A stretch of DNA of 64,000 nucleotides from Tepidamorphaceae bacterium (GTDB lineage Bacteria; Pseudomonadota; Alphaproteobacteria; Rhizobiales; Tepidamorphaceae), in assembly GCA_028279445.1 (NCBI GenBank), contig JANQNT010000002.1, forward strand, positions 124,001 through 188,000, in the 5' to 3' direction. The position numbers were made by a program, and so were the translations under genes. Below the pieces are notes generated by a model. That model was not told the origin of the DNA. It saw only the letters and a program-made list of their open reading frames with translations, and ran no database searches. Shown piece after piece: positions 1 through 9,495 of this stretch (the first letter of the stretch is position 1; each line of letters begins with the position of its first letter).

Positions 1-1967
1 CCAGGCGCGTACAGTTTGGGAATACGGTCAATCGTACGTATGGCTTCATCGAAATCGATGTTGATGAGCTGCGTGTACTCGCGGATCGATTTCCAGCGCG
101 GCGCGTTGTCCCGCTCGACCAGCTCCATCGCGCGTGCCCGGTCCAACTGGCCCTCACGAATCTGGTTTGACCTGAACGTGTCATGCTCGGAGAAGCCAGC
201 AACGGTGGTATAGATGTAATTGTAGAAGCCTGCGGTGCCATCGCCGATCCGCCAGGTGCACTCGGTATCGTCGGCCAGTTCCCAATCGTAACCATTGATG
301 AGTGCATCGTCGATTTCGTCCTCGTTCCATTCGAGATAGTCGAACAGATACAGATGATCCTGGTTGATGCCGTAGTAGGAAACGAACGCCCACGCCGTGT
401 CGGGCAGTGAGCGATTGAGGTAGCGTGGATTGCCGAGATAGCGCCGCCCGTACTCCCACAACATGCGTGCCTTGCGCCCCATCCCGAACGTCGAAGGCTG
501 GTTGAAGCCTTCGACCTGGGGCGGGATGTCCAGGAAACCGAGCTTGAAATCGGTCTTCTCGAAACGGTTCGTGCAGAAGACCATCAACGGAATGCCGGTC
601 TGCTTGATCATCGCGTTCGCATACCAGAAGAACTGCTTGTCGCCGGCCATGAACAGCGGAATGATCCCGAGGTCGGGCTTCTTCAACCATGCCTGAACGT
701 TGCGTCGGATGTTGGCGCGCTTGGCGCGGATGTCGGCGGAAATCCAGATGTGCTCGATGCCGAGCTTGCCGCACATGCGGGCCTGATTCCGCCGCGCCAG
801 ATCGGTGACCATTCCCCAGTCATAGCTGAAGGTGATCGGCGTCATGCCGTACCTTTCGCGCAAGAGGTGCAAGCCGTACGAGCTGTCGCGGCCACCTGAG
901 AAGGCAACCACGCAATCGGGCGAACGGCCGTCGCCCCGGTATTTGGCGAGATGGGCCTCGAGATCGCTTTCGGGACGTTTGGCCCACGGCTCGTAGGTAT
1001 GGCAGTAGTTGCAGACCCCCTCGGCGTCGAATGCGATGTACGGCATCGTTTCAGGCAGCAGGCACTTGGAGCAACGCTGCATGCCGGTGCGTGCTTCGCG
1101 AAGGCGATGTGCCTTTTCTTCGATCTTGCGTTGGCTCGCGAGCATGGGGCTGACGCCAGGCGCCGCCAGGGTGTCGTCTTCTCCGGCCTTGAGTTCAAAC
1201 GTCTCGACTGCCGCTGAACTGAGATTCACCGCCATGCCTTCACCGGCATGCAGTTGCATGATTTCGGCGCCCTCGAAGCCGGGAATGCACTTGTCGCCTT
1301 CGGTCAGCTTCTGGCAGATCCAGCGCTCGGAGGCGAAGAAGAAAGCGCCACCGTCGCGCGACGAGCAATAGTGTACCGAGCCGGTATTGGTCGCGATCAG
1401 TAACTCGTCAGAACCGCGCTGAAACAGGGCTACCGATGTCTCACCGTAGACCTCGCCGAACACACCCGCGAGGGCCTGCCTGGCCGATTGCCCCTTCCCC
1501 ATGCGCTTGTGCATAAGCGCCGCGATCACTTCGGTATCGACTTCCGCGCGTGGCTCAACGTCCGGGTTGGCGGCCCACAGCTCGGTCCAGTTGGTCACAA
1601 TGCCGTTGTGAACGATGACGATGTCGTCGCGCCAGACCGGCTGGTTGTTGGTATCGATGCCCTGCAGACCGTTCGTGACCAGTCGTGCGTGGCCCACCGC
1701 AGCCAGTTTGTCCTGTTCTTCGCTGCCCGAGAAGAAGCCATCGCTCGCCCTGGCCACGGCGCGACGGTAGTCCTCGGTTCCCAGCATGGCGCCAGCGGAG
1801 ACGGAGTCCTTGTGGACGACGATTTCCTCGGGGTTGGCGAGAGCGATGCCGGCGGCCTCGCGGCCGCGACTCTCGGACAGGGCAAACAGGTTGCGAACCG
1901 CGCGCGACCATGCTGTCCGGTCAAGCTGCGATGGCGCGGTGACCACCAGGCCGAAGATGCCACACAT
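1..1967 (-). CDS. Fused class II glutamine amidotransferase / WbpG-like N-acetyl sugar amidotransferase (3' end outside window)
   Basis: Translating the minus strand from the ATG at 1967 gives at least 655 residues with no stop before the window edge. It begins MCGIFG; the exposed Cys2 after Met removal is the nucleophile of N-terminal-nucleophile (class II) glutaminases, and that domain fills about residues 2-250. Near residue 295 comes CSKC, then a GVCNYC motif, the paired-cysteine signature of the WbpG/WbuX N-acetyl sugar amidotransferases. Near residue 354 is SGGRDSS, the PP-loop that adenylates the carboxylate. Inferred role: amidating a uronic acid sugar nucleotide with glutamine-derived ammonia, probably the product of wbpABDE just upstream. 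In the known WbpG systems a separate HisH/HisF-like pair supplies ammonia; here the glutaminase is fused in. AsnB-type asparagine synthetase is the alternative, but the cysteine motifs argue against it. Confidence 0.8.
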   Translation of the reverse strand, partial: MCGIFGLVVTAPSQLDRTAWSRAVRNLFALSESRGREAAGIALANPEEIVVHKDSVSAGAMLGTEDYRRAVARASDGFFSGSEEQDKLAAVGHARLVTNGLQGIDTNNQPVWRDDIVIVHNGIVTNWTELWAANPDVEPRAEVDTEVIAALMHKRMGKGQSARQALAGVFGEVYGETSVALFQRGSDELLIATNTGSVHYCSSRDGGAFFFASERWICQKLTEGDKCIPGFEGAEIMQLHAGEGMAVNLSSAAVETFELKAGEDDTLAAPGVSPMLASQRKIEEKAHRLREARTGMQRCSKCLLPETMPYIAFDAEGVCNYCHTYEPWAKRPESDLEAHLAKYRGDGRSPDCVVAFSGGRDSSYGLHLLRERYGMTPITFSYDWGMVTDLARRNQARMCGKLGIEHIWISADIRAKRANIRRNVQAWLKKPDLGIIPLFMAGDKQFFWYANAMIKQTGIPLMVFCTNRFEKTDFKLGFLDIPPQVEGFNQPSTFGMGRKARMLWEYGRRYLGNPRYLNRSLPDTAWAFVSYYGINQDHLYLFDYLEWNEDEIDDALINGYDWELADDTECTWRIGDGTAGFYNYIYTTVAGFSEHDTFRSNQIREGQLDRARAMELVERDNAPRWKSIREYTQLINIDFDEAIRTIDRIPKLYAP

Positions 1968-2338
1968 GGCGAATGCTGACTCCGTTTCGGGTGGAACAGG
2001 CCGCTAATGCACGACTCCCGGCAGCAGGACAATCGGTTTGTCCGGTATCAATCGACGGCGATCAGGGACCTGTACGCCCAGACGGTTTTTGGTCTTGACC
2101 TCTGAAACCTACAGCAATTCTGAACCGTGCAAGGCCGGTACACGCCGGGTGCGACCATGCCCGCCATCAGATCCACCTTTGCAAATCCAAAGTGTTGCGC
2201 TTCGTTGGCAGTGAAGTCGGAATTTGACCTGTATTGCTCAGGTTCTCTCCACCGGTTGCAAGCAAGGCATCGATGCGGAAGAGGTGTGTCACCCACCAGA
2301 AAACAGCGCCCAGCCAATTGGACAGGCGTGCCAATGCC
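1968..2338. other. Intergenic gap inside the sugar locus; no convincing gene
   Basis: This 371-base gap separates wbpE from the amidotransferase, whereas the four upstream genes overlap each other. Short minus-strand open frames of 70-90 codons cross it, but they have no recognisable motif or family resemblance. No strong terminator hairpin was seen. It may hold a promoter for the amidotransferase or the remains of a lost gene. Confidence 0.4.
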
Positions 2339-3508
2339 TCAGGTATGCGCAAGCAAGGTGGAAACAATGTGGTCAAATGCGTCACTGCCAAGATAGGCGC
2401 CGGCGGGCAAGCTCAACACGGTAGCGGCCGCTTCTTCGCTATGGCGCAAACCCGCTGGATCACACGGATGATCAGCATACGCCGAAAGCCGGTGCATCGG
2501 CGTTGGATAGTAGACGTTGGTCGGGATGCCTCGCTCCGCAAGACACTCACGCAGCGCACGTCGGTCCACGCCGTCGGGCAGCCGGACGGTGTATTGCGCC
2601 CATGCCGATGACAAACCGTCCGCAACATGGGGAACCGTCACACGGTCACTGAGCGCTGCCGTATACCGGTCGGCGAGGAGTTGGCGCGCCACCAGTTCCT
2701 CGTCGAAGACGGTCAGCTTTTCAAGCAGGATCGCCGCCTGGAGCGTGTCGAGACGCGAGTTCATGCCCAGGCGCACATTGTCGTACTTGTCCGCGCCCCT
2801 GCCGTGAAAGCGCATCGAGCGCAGCAGGTCGGCCCATTCGTCGTTGTCGGTGAACAGCGCGCCACCATCGCCATAGCAGCCCAGCGGCTTGGCCGGAAAG
2901 AACGACGTGGTGGTGATGTCACCGAGCGTACCTGCGCGGCGGCCCTTGTGGACACCGCCGAAGCCCTGGGCGCTGTCGGCAACGACACGCATGTCCGCCT
3001 CGGCGGCGATCCTTCCCAGGTCGTCATAGTCTGCCGGCAAGCCGAACAGATCGACCGGGATGACAGCAGCCGGCCGCAGCCCCTCGTCGCGTGCATGGGC
3101 CACGCAGCGGGCAAGGCTGGCAGCATCCATGTTGAAGGTTCGCGGGTCGATGTCGGTGAAGACGGGAACCGCGCCCGCAAAGGGGATCATCTCTGCCGTC
3201 GCCGCAAAGGTGAAAGCGGGTACGAACACCGCGTCACCCTCACCCACGCCGAGTGCCATCAGCGCCAGCAGGATGGCATCGGTGCCGTTGGCGCAGGTGA
3301 TGCAATGCCGCGCGCCGGTGTAGTCGCACAGCGCCGCTTCCAGCTCGGCCACTTCCGGACCCATGATATACTGACCATGCGCCAGAACGGCCTGGATGCG
3401 GGCGTCGACGCCCTCCTTGATCCGTGCCTGCTGCGCGGCGAGATCGAGAAATGGGATCGGTTCAGCCGTCGTGGTCGGCCGGTCGGAGTTTCCCATCTTC
3501 TTCAACAT
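2339..3508 (-). CDS. wbpE: DegT/DnrJ/EryC1-family sugar aminotransferase (WbpE-like)
   Basis: 389-residue PLP-dependent aminotransferase. The N-terminal IPFLDLAAQQ and GxYIMGPEV stretches and the TTSFFPAKPLGCYGDGGA motif, whose Lys forms the PLP aldimine, are typical of the DegT/DnrJ/EryC1 family. Inferred reaction: transfer of an amino group from glutamate to the 3-keto sugar made by WbpB, giving UDP-2-acetamido-3-amino-2,3-dideoxyglucuronate. Its start lies about 45 bases inside the end of the acetyltransferase gene, so the two are translationally coupled. A later in-frame ATG at 3496 is an alternative start. The family is clear; the exact substrate rests on the neighbours. Confidence 0.88.
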   Translation of the reverse strand: MLKKMGNSDRPTTTAEPIPFLDLAAQQARIKEGVDARIQAVLAHGQYIMGPEVAELEAALCDYTGARHCITCANGTDAILLALMALGVGEGDAVFVPAFTFAATAEMIPFAGAVPVFTDIDPRTFNMDAASLARCVAHARDEGLRPAAVIPVDLFGLPADYDDLGRIAAEADMRVVADSAQGFGGVHKGRRAGTLGDITTTSFFPAKPLGCYGDGGALFTDNDEWADLLRSMRFHGRGADKYDNVRLGMNSRLDTLQAAILLEKLTVFDEELVARQLLADRYTAALSDRVTVPHVADGLSSAWAQYTVRLPDGVDRRALRECLAERGIPTNVYYPTPMHRLSAYADHPCDPAGLRHSEEAAATVLSLPAGAYLGSDAFDHIVSTLLAHT

Positions 3509-4040
3509 AGCGTTCGCCTGTCCTGGGGCAGACCAGATCGTCGCCCAGCCGTTCGCCCACCTGGCTTACCCAACCGATGCGCCGCGCCGGAGTGCCGGCC
3601 ACCAATGCATAGTCGGCGACATCAGACGTGACAACGGCACCGGCTGCGATCATGCACCAGGCGCCAAGTGTGTTGCCGCAGATCACCGTCGCATTCGCCC
3701 CGATCGTCGCGCCGCGCTTGACCAGCGTGCGTACGAACTCCTTCTTGCGCTCGACATGGGCGCGCGGGGTCAGAACGTTGGTGAAGACGCAAGACGGGCC
3801 GCAGAACACGTCCCGCTCGAGCACGACGCCGCGATAAAGGGAGACATTGTTCTGGATCTTACAGCCATTGCCGATCACAACGTCCGGACCGGCCGCCACG
3901 TTCTGGCCAAGGATGCAGCGTTCGCCGATGCGCGTATTGGGCAGAACGTGCGAGAAGTGCCAGATCTTCGTGCCGGCGCCGATCTCGACAGGCTCATCCA
4001 CGTAGGCGCTCTCGTGGATGAACACGTCTGGCGCGATCAT
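3462..4040 (-). CDS. wbpD: Left-handed beta-helix N-acetyltransferase (WbpD-like)
   Basis: 192 residues from an ATG whose ATGA overlaps the stop of the preceding dehydrogenase gene; this overlap decides the start. The protein is built of hexapeptide repeats (for example IGERCILGQNVAAGPDVVIG), the signature of trimeric left-handed beta-helix acyltransferases, and ends with an AGTPAR motif like WbpD. Inferred reaction: acetylation of the 3-amino group of UDP-GlcNAc3NA to give UDP-2,3-diacetamido-2,3-dideoxy-glucuronic acid. The assignment is helped by its place between the dehydrogenase and aminotransferase genes. Confidence 0.88.
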   Translation of the reverse strand: MIAPDVFIHESAYVDEPVEIGAGTKIWHFSHVLPNTRIGERCILGQNVAAGPDVVIGNGCKIQNNVSLYRGVVLERDVFCGPSCVFTNVLTPRAHVERKKEFVRTLVKRGATIGANATVICGNTLGAWCMIAAGAVVTSDVADYALVAGTPARRIGWVSQVGERLGDDLVCPRTGERYVEEDGKLRPADHDG

Positions 4041-5005
4041 GAGCCGACGATCCGGCCGAGATCGGGGTGGCGCTCGCCGCGGTTCGGCTCGATGTCCGCG
4101 GTGCGTATCCCGCTGACGATCTCGATGGAGGGCCGGATCGCATCCAGGCCGAAGCCCTGACCGTCCAGCACCGCCCGATAGCTTGCCGTGTGCAGGTCGG
4201 TGAAGCCGCTGGAGAATTCGATCTCCTCGCCATCGATGGTGATCGACCGGTAGGTGCTCTGTCCTTCCGGCGTGCGTTGGGGAAGATGGTCTCGGTTGAT
4301 CGACAGCGCCCAGCGCACCCGGGCCCTGTCGAATTCCAGATAGCCGGCGGCGGCATCGGCGCCGCGATGGTGCACAACGCTGGTGTTCAGGGCCCCGAAG
4401 ACAAAGCCGAGCATGTCGTAGAAGTGCACACCGATATTGGTGGCGATACCGCCCGACTTGTGTTCGACGCCTTTCCACGAAGCGTGATACCAGGCGCCGC
4501 GCGAGGTGAAGTAACCCAGATCGACGTCATGGATCGTGTCGGGGTCGCCGCCATCGATCTTCTGCTTGAGCGCGATGATCGCCGGATGCAGCCGTAACTG
4601 AAGGATCGAGAAGACGTGACGGCCGGTCTCGGCCTCGATCGCGGCAAGCGCATCGATGTCGACGGGATCGAGCACGAGCGGTTTTTCGCATATGGCGTCG
4701 GCGCCCGCCCGCATCGCGAAGGCGATGTGGTCCTTGTGCAGATAGTTGGGCGAACAGATCGCGACGTGATCGATCGGCGGGCCCACCCGCTGCACATCGT
4801 GCACATGGGACTCGAAGCGCTCGAACTCGGTGAAGAAGGCGGCATCCGGGAAATGGCTGTCCATGATGCCGACACTGTCGTTGACATCGTAGGCAACGAG
4901 CAGTTTGCCGCCGGTTTCGCGCATCGCCTTGAGATGGCGCGGCGCGATGTAGCCGGCCGCGCCGATCAGCGCATAACGGGCGATCGTCGTCTCGGTCCCC
5001 GTCAT
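4037..5005 (-). CDS. wbpB: Gfo/Idh/MocA-family sugar-nucleotide 3-dehydrogenase (WbpB-like)
   Basis: About 322 residues with an N-terminal Rossmann fold ([16 protein letters not shown]) and the CEKPLVLDP motif of the Gfo/Idh/MocA family, whose Lys is catalytic. The ATG at 5005 overlaps the WbpA stop as ATGA and is preferred over a GTG nine bases earlier. Inferred reaction: NAD-dependent oxidation at C3 of UDP-GlcNAcA, coupled to the aminotransferase and acetyltransferase next door. Both ends overlap neighbouring genes, as expected for one operon. Confidence 0.88.
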   Translation of the reverse strand: MTGTETTIARYALIGAAGYIAPRHLKAMRETGGKLLVAYDVNDSVGIMDSHFPDAAFFTEFERFESHVHDVQRVGPPIDHVAICSPNYLHKDHIAFAMRAGADAICEKPLVLDPVDIDALAAIEAETGRHVFSILQLRLHPAIIALKQKIDGGDPDTIHDVDLGYFTSRGAWYHASWKGVEHKSGGIATNIGVHFYDMLGFVFGALNTSVVHHRGADAAAGYLEFDRARVRWALSINRDHLPQRTPEGQSTYRSITIDGEEIEFSSGFTDLHTASYRAVLDGQGFGLDAIRPSIEIVSGIRTADIEPNRGERHPDLGRIVGS

Positions 5006-6303
5006 GCGCGCCACACCCGCTTGCCGTCGGGCGGAAACCGGCCGCGCGTGTCGATGATGAGTCGGGCATTCTCACCGATCATCTCATAATCGAAGCCGGC
5101 ATGGTCCGTCAGCAAGATGACGGCATCGTAGGAGGCCACGGTTTCGGGCGTCAGCTCCACCGACGAAAGATCGAAGTCATGCTCACGCATGGGCGGGAAC
5201 ACCGGCACATGGGGGTCGCAATAGGCGATCTCGGCGCCCCAATCGCGCAGCAGTTCCATGACGAAGACCGAGGGGCTTTCGCGCATGTCGTCAACGTTGC
5301 GCTTGTAGGCAATGCCGAGCGCCAGCACCCTTGCGCCGCGCAGCGCCTTGCCCTGGCCGTTCAGCGCTTCGATCGCGCGGTCGATGACATATTGCGGCAT
5401 GCGCGCGTTGATTTCGCCGGCAAGCTCGATGAAGCGCGTATGAAGACCGAATTCGCGCGCCTTCCATGTCAGGTAGAACGGATCGATCGGAATGCAGTGG
5501 CCGCCGACGCCGGGTCCGGGATAGTAGGCCGTGAAGCCGAATGGCTTGGTCTTTGCCGCATCGACAATCTCGAAGATGTCGAGCCCCATCGATTCGGCGA
5601 TGAGCTTCATCTCGTTGATCAGCCCGATATTCACCGACCGATGGATGTTCTCGAGCAGCTTGACCATCTCCGCCGCCTGCGTCGAAGTCACCGGAACGAT
5701 CGTGTCGATGAAGGTGCCGTATAGCGCCTCGCCCGCCTTGCGGCAGTCGGCCGTGTGCCCGCCGACGATCTTCGGAATCGTCTGGGTATGGTAGTTCGCG
5801 TTTCCCGGATCCTCGCGCTCGGGAGAATAGACGAGGTAGAAATCCTCGCCCGGCGTCAGGCCGGCCCGGGAGATGAAAGGCAACAGCACCTCAGCGGTTG
5901 TGCCCGGCCAAGTCGTGCTCTCCAGCGAAAGAAGCTGGCCGGCGCGCAGATGCGGCGCGATCGACTTCATCGTCGCCTCGACGAAGCTGAGGTCCGGTTC
6001 GCGATACTTGTTCAGAGGGGTCGGCACACAGATGATCAATGCGTCGCATTCGGACGCCCGCGAGAAGTCGCTGGTCGCCTCGAAGCCGTCCTGCCGGATG
6101 CGGGCGATCTCGTCGTCGGCAATATGCCTGATCGGGCTGGACCCGGCTTGAAGCTGACCGACCCGCTCCTGCGCGACATCGAAGCCAAGAACGGGCAGAC
6201 CGCATCGCGTAATCGAGAGCGCCAAGGGAATGCCGACATAGCCTAGGCCGAGAATGCCGACCTTTGCCGACCTGTCGGCGATGCGATCGAAGAAGTTGGT
6301 CAC
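5002..6303 (-). CDS. wbpA: UDP-N-acetylglucosamine 6-dehydrogenase (WbpA-like)
   Basis: 433 residues from a GTG start at 6303, close to the usual length of WbpA. The open frame extends further upstream, but that part is unlike the family. [16 protein letters not shown] is the NAD-binding glycine motif; [14 protein letters not shown] carries the catalytic cysteine of UDP-sugar dehydrogenases; the C-terminal UDP-binding domain contains [18 protein letters not shown]. It performs the two-step oxidation of UDP-GlcNAc to UDP-GlcNAcA, the first step of the pathway. It is the first gene of the wbpABDE set; no separate upstream promoter was resolved in the 250 bases before it. Confidence 0.9.
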   Translation of the reverse strand: MTNFFDRIADRSAKVGILGLGYVGIPLALSITRCGLPVLGFDVAQERVGQLQAGSSPIRHIADDEIARIRQDGFEATSDFSRASECDALIICVPTPLNKYREPDLSFVEATMKSIAPHLRAGQLLSLESTTWPGTTAEVLLPFISRAGLTPGEDFYLVYSPEREDPGNANYHTQTIPKIVGGHTADCRKAGEALYGTFIDTIVPVTSTQAAEMVKLLENIHRSVNIGLINEMKLIAESMGLDIFEIVDAAKTKPFGFTAYYPGPGVGGHCIPIDPFYLTWKAREFGLHTRFIELAGEINARMPQYVIDRAIEALNGQGKALRGARVLALGIAYKRNVDDMRESPSVFVMELLRDWGAEIAYCDPHVPVFPPMREHDFDLSSVELTPETVASYDAVILLTDHAGFDYEMIGENARLIIDTRGRFPPDGKRVWRA

Positions 6304-6552
6304 GCGCAGATGCCCAGTGGAAATCGCGGCCGGCCGATTGCGACAGTGAGGCCATATGCCATGTATGGTGCCATTGCAACCGGACCGGACCACGGCGCGG
6401 GACGACGCCACGGATCGGCAAAAGCCGAGGTCACGGCCCCCCGCACCAAACCCTGTAGAACACCGGGAACCACGCGGGGCGCTCGAAACCACATCGAGAA
6501 GATAAGCAAAAACAAAGGCTTGATGGCAGGCCACGCGAGTCGCTGATACGAA

Positions 6553-7089
6553 CTACGTTTTCGCATCCGCACTGTGATCTCGAGTCGTGGCCGTGATCTT
6601 CCGGGCGCGTGCACGCACTGACGCCGATCCATCGTTTTCCGCGCGACACAGAGCGGTTTCAACAAGTGGAGCAAGGTCAGGCACGTGTGTCGCCGCGTGA
6701 TGGAGCGCATCCATCGACCAGGCGCGCAGGAAGGGGCGCTCATGGTCGAGAAATTGAGCCGCCCAGTCGGCGAACCGTTGCGCCTGATCGGGCGTGAACG
6801 CGAAGAACTCGGCAGTCTGGCATAAATGAAGCGCCGCCTGCCAAGTCGGCACAGCGTCAAGCCGAGCCAAAATCGTGGCAATCTCCGGCGGCCCCGGAGT
6901 GATACCGTTCTCAGCGCAGTTCTTTATCAGCCAGGTCGCGCCGTCTGAAACGAAACGCTCCTCCGACCCAATGAGCGCAGCAAGCCGGGCCAGAAAGTCT
7001 GCGTCCCCGCCGAAGCGCGCGCGTGCTTCCGAGAGAATGGATACAGCTTTGCCGTCATACGCCCGCAGTATCTGCAGCAGTTCCGACAT
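6553..7089 (-). CDS. Hypothetical helical-repeat (HEAT-like) protein
   Basis: 178 residues from the ATG at 7089, which follows AAGGGGG at good ribosome-binding distance; the longer open frame upstream is not supported. The sequence is almost all alpha-helical with repeated patterns such as FLARLAALIG, FADWAAQFLD and AWSMDALHHAA, suggesting HEAT/armadillo-type repeats. No signal peptide, membrane segment or catalytic motif is visible, so a scaffold or protein-binding role is only a guess. It lies between tRNA-Ser and the sugar operon on the same strand. The product is not recognised as a named family. Confidence 0.7.
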   Translation of the reverse strand: MSELLQILRAYDGKAVSILSEARARFGGDADFLARLAALIGSEERFVSDGATWLIKNCAENGITPGPPEIATILARLDAVPTWQAALHLCQTAEFFAFTPDQAQRFADWAAQFLDHERPFLRAWSMDALHHAATHVPDLAPLVETALCRAENDGSASVRARARKITATTRDHSADAKT

Positions 7090-7246
7090 GTTTGCCCCCT
7101 TGGGGCCTCCCAGCCCTGCAACGAAACCCGGAATCGAGCAGCGAACAGTCAATAACTGGTCTTGAATTGTTCTTGTCGGACGAAAACCAGCCATTGGCGG
7201 ACCAGTCGAACCGGTGGCAAACGGCGTTCGCATCTATGTTCCAGAG

Positions 7247-7336
<90 letters not shown>

Positions 7337-7446
7337 GCGCTGGAACCGGGCGCAGGTTGCCGCCCGGGGTCAAAGCCGGGCGAGGCTTACACCGCGCGCA
7401 TGCCGCTCGCAAGTGCCTGCGCATGGCTGCCATCTGACGCATCGCG

Positions 7447-7474
7447 TTGACTTTGAACGGCCGATCCGTATAAC
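7447..7474 (+). promoter_or_regulatory. Likely sigma-70 promoter of rplU-rpmA
   Basis: TTGACT (7447-7452) and TATAAC (7469-7474) are separated by 16 bases, a good match to a housekeeping promoter. It lies about 180 bases upstream of rplU on the same strand, in a 315-base gap that otherwise holds no gene. It implies a leader of roughly 170 bases. Confidence 0.55.
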
Positions 7475-7651
7475 CCGTGGTTCGCTTGCGCGGGGTGTGC
7501 CTTTGACCTCGCCAATGTTGCGCTATCCGAGGCTTTTCGGGCGCTTTCGGTGACGAGAGCTCAAGCCCGCTGCAAAGTCCGCCGGCCGAGGGGAAACCCC
7601 GTTCAGGTCACAGGCGGCGCCGTAGGATGCGGCTGAAAGAGGATTGAGCCA

Positions 7652-8335
7652 ATGTTCGCTGTCATCAAGACAGGCGGCAAGCAATACCGGGTCGCGCCAG
7701 ACGACGTGATCTCGGTGGAGAAGCTCACCGGCGAGCCCGGCGAGCTGGTCGCTTTCGACAACGTTCTGATGGTCGGTGACGACGCCGGCGCGACGATCGG
7801 CGCGCCACTGGTCGACGGTGCCACCGTCGCCGGCGAGGTGGTCGAACAGACCCGCGCGGGCAAGATCATCGTGTTCAAGAAGCGCCGGCGCAAGAACTCC
7901 CGCCGCACCCGCGGCCATCGCCAGCATCTGACCACGGTGAAGATCACCGAGATCCTGACCGGTGGCGCGAAGCCCAAGCCGGTCAAGAAGAAGGCCGCGC
8001 CGAAGACGGACGCCGAGGACAAGCCCGCCAAGTCCGAGAAGAAGGCGGCCGACAAGCCCACTGACACTGGCAAGAAGGCCGAGACCAAGGCCGCCAAGGT
8101 GGAGGCGCTGTTCACGGCACCCGATGGTGCGGCCGACGACCTGAAGAAGATTTCCGGTGTCGGTCCGGCGCTGGAGAAGAAGCTGAACGCGCTCGGCATC
8201 ACGCAGTTCGCGCAGATCGCCGCCTTCACGCCTGAGGACATCGCCAAGGTCGATGAGGTTCTCAACTTCAAGGGTCGCATCGAACGCGACGAATGGCTGA
8301 AGCAGGCCGCGGAATTCGCCAAGGGCGACGCCTGA
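7652..8335 (+). CDS. rplU: 50S ribosomal protein L21 with long C-terminal extension
   Basis: The first ~105 residues are a normal L21 ([16 protein letters not shown] at the start, [14 protein letters not shown] near the end of the core). The protein then continues to 227 residues, about twice the bacterial norm. Residues ~110-155 are a Lys/Ala-rich linker, and residues ~160-227 form a compact domain with a helix-hairpin-helix motif ([20 protein letters not shown]). L21 binds 23S rRNA in the large subunit. Extended L21 proteins are known in Rhizobiales; the extra domain may contact nucleic acid, which is inference. rpmA follows 36 bases later. Confidence 0.95.
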   Translation: MFAVIKTGGKQYRVAPDDVISVEKLTGEPGELVAFDNVLMVGDDAGATIGAPLVDGATVAGEVVEQTRAGKIIVFKKRRRKNSRRTRGHRQHLTTVKITEILTGGAKPKPVKKKAAPKTDAEDKPAKSEKKAADKPTDTGKKAETKAAKVEALFTAPDGAADDLKKISGVGPALEKKLNALGITQFAQIAAFTPEDIAKVDEVLNFKGRIERDEWLKQAAEFAKGDA

Positions 8336-8371
8336 CCGCCCGGTCGGGACCGATACAAAGGAGACACGGGC

Positions 8372-8638
8372 ATGGCACACAAGAAGGCAGGCGGCTCCTC
8401 GCGCAACGGGCGCGATACCGCAGGACGCCGTCTCGGCGTCAAGAAGTTCGGTGGCGAGCAGGTCATGGCAGGCAACATCATCATCCGCCAGCGCGGCACC
8501 AAGTGGCACCCCGGTGAGAACGTCGGCATGGGCAAGGACCACACGCTCTTCGCGCTCACCGACGGCAAGGTCGTATTCAGGGCCAAGGCCAACGGGCGCA
8601 CTTACGTCAACGTGTGGCCGATGGAGGCCGCAACCTAA
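8372..8638 (+). CDS. rpmA: 50S ribosomal protein L27
   Basis: 88 residues, the usual length. The start [16 protein letters not shown] and the core [15 protein letters not shown] are diagnostic of L27, which sits near the peptidyl-transferase centre. The N-terminus lacks the cleavable leader found in Firmicutes. AAAGGAGAC lies upstream of the ATG. It is the second gene of the rplU-rpmA operon and is followed by a strong terminator. Confidence 0.97.
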   Translation: MAHKKAGGSSRNGRDTAGRRLGVKKFGGEQVMAGNIIIRQRGTKWHPGENVGMGKDHTLFALTDGKVVFRAKANGRTYVNVWPMEAAT

Positions 8639-8705
8639 CGGCGACAGGGATTTCCTCCTGCTTCGCCGGCGATCCAGAACCCGGCGAACCAGGAATTAGG
8701 TCAGG

Positions 8706-8741
8706 AACCGGGTAGATGGATCGCCATCTACCCGGTTTTTT
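8706..8741 (+). terminator. Rho-independent terminator of rplU-rpmA
   Basis: A perfect 14-base-pair stem (8706-8719 with 8724-8737) closes a four-base ATCG loop and runs into a T-rich tract. It lies about 70 bases after the rpmA stop. Confidence 0.9.
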
Positions 8742-8782
8742 CTTGGCGCCCCGCGCGCCACTGACCAGAGGGAGACCTTGAG

Positions 8783-9403
8783 ATGAACGTCAGGGACAGC
8801 GACGAAGAGGCTGAAAGTACCGGCGCCGCCGGTATCGACAGCGTTCCCACGGTTCTGACAACGCGCCGGCTGGTGCTGCGCCGCCCGAGTCCGGCCGACG
8901 CACAGGCCATCGCCGAGATCGCCAACAACGCCAAGGTGGCACGTTGGCTGTCGCGCATGCCGCACCCTTATGACGAGAGCGACGCGCGTAGCTGGATTGG
9001 TTCGGTCAGTGGCGAGGATGCCGGCGAGTGCGCCTTTGTCATCACCCGCGTGGACGCCGGCAAGGAAACCGTCCTGGGTGCGTGCGGCGTCGACCGCGAC
9101 AAGGACTTCGACCTCGCCCAGATCGGCTATTGGGTCGGCGAGCCCTATTGGGGTCAGGGCATCGCGACGGAGGCGGTGCAGGGGCTGATCGATCACGTCT
9201 TCACAACGTCCGTGCTCGACGCGGTGGGCGCCTCCTGCCGGGTCACCAATGTCGCGTCGCGCCGGGTGATCGAGAAATGCGGCTTCCAGTATTGCGGTCT
9301 CGACATGGCCCAGTCGCGGTTCGACAACGCCGTGGTGCCGGTGTTCGCCTTCCGCCTCACCCGGCGCATCTGGGAGAGCCTGAAATCGTGGGCGGCCGCC
9401 TGA
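8783..9403 (+). CDS. GNAT-family N-acetyltransferase (RimJ/RimL type)
   Basis: 206 residues. LTTRRLVLRRPSPADA-like N-terminal strand, PHPYDESDARSWI, and the acetyl-CoA loop region GYWVGEPYWGQGIATEAVQ place it with RimJ/RimL-like GNAT enzymes, which acetylate protein N-termini or small amines. The substrate cannot be told from the sequence. GAGGGAGA precedes the ATG. It lies between the L27 terminator and obgE, 92 bases before obgE, a position GNAT genes often hold in alphaproteobacteria. Confidence 0.85.
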   Translation: MNVRDSDEEAESTGAAGIDSVPTVLTTRRLVLRRPSPADAQAIAEIANNAKVARWLSRMPHPYDESDARSWIGSVSGEDAGECAFVITRVDAGKETVLGACGVDRDKDFDLAQIGYWVGEPYWGQGIATEAVQGLIDHVFTTSVLDAVGASCRVTNVASRRVIEKCGFQYCGLDMAQSRFDNAVVPVFAFRLTRRIWESLKSWAAA

Positions 9404-9495
9404 GCGCGTCGGATGGCGGGTATGGCTCGCGATTTGTGGCCTGCCCGCCACCTGATGTAAGCAATGCGCACTGTTCCGCGTATTGAGTTTGAGCG

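Noticed and set aside
2048-2391. Minus-strand open frames of 74-89 codons in the wbp gap
   Set aside because: No recognisable motif, no good ribosome-binding site, and they overlap each other and the end of wbpE.
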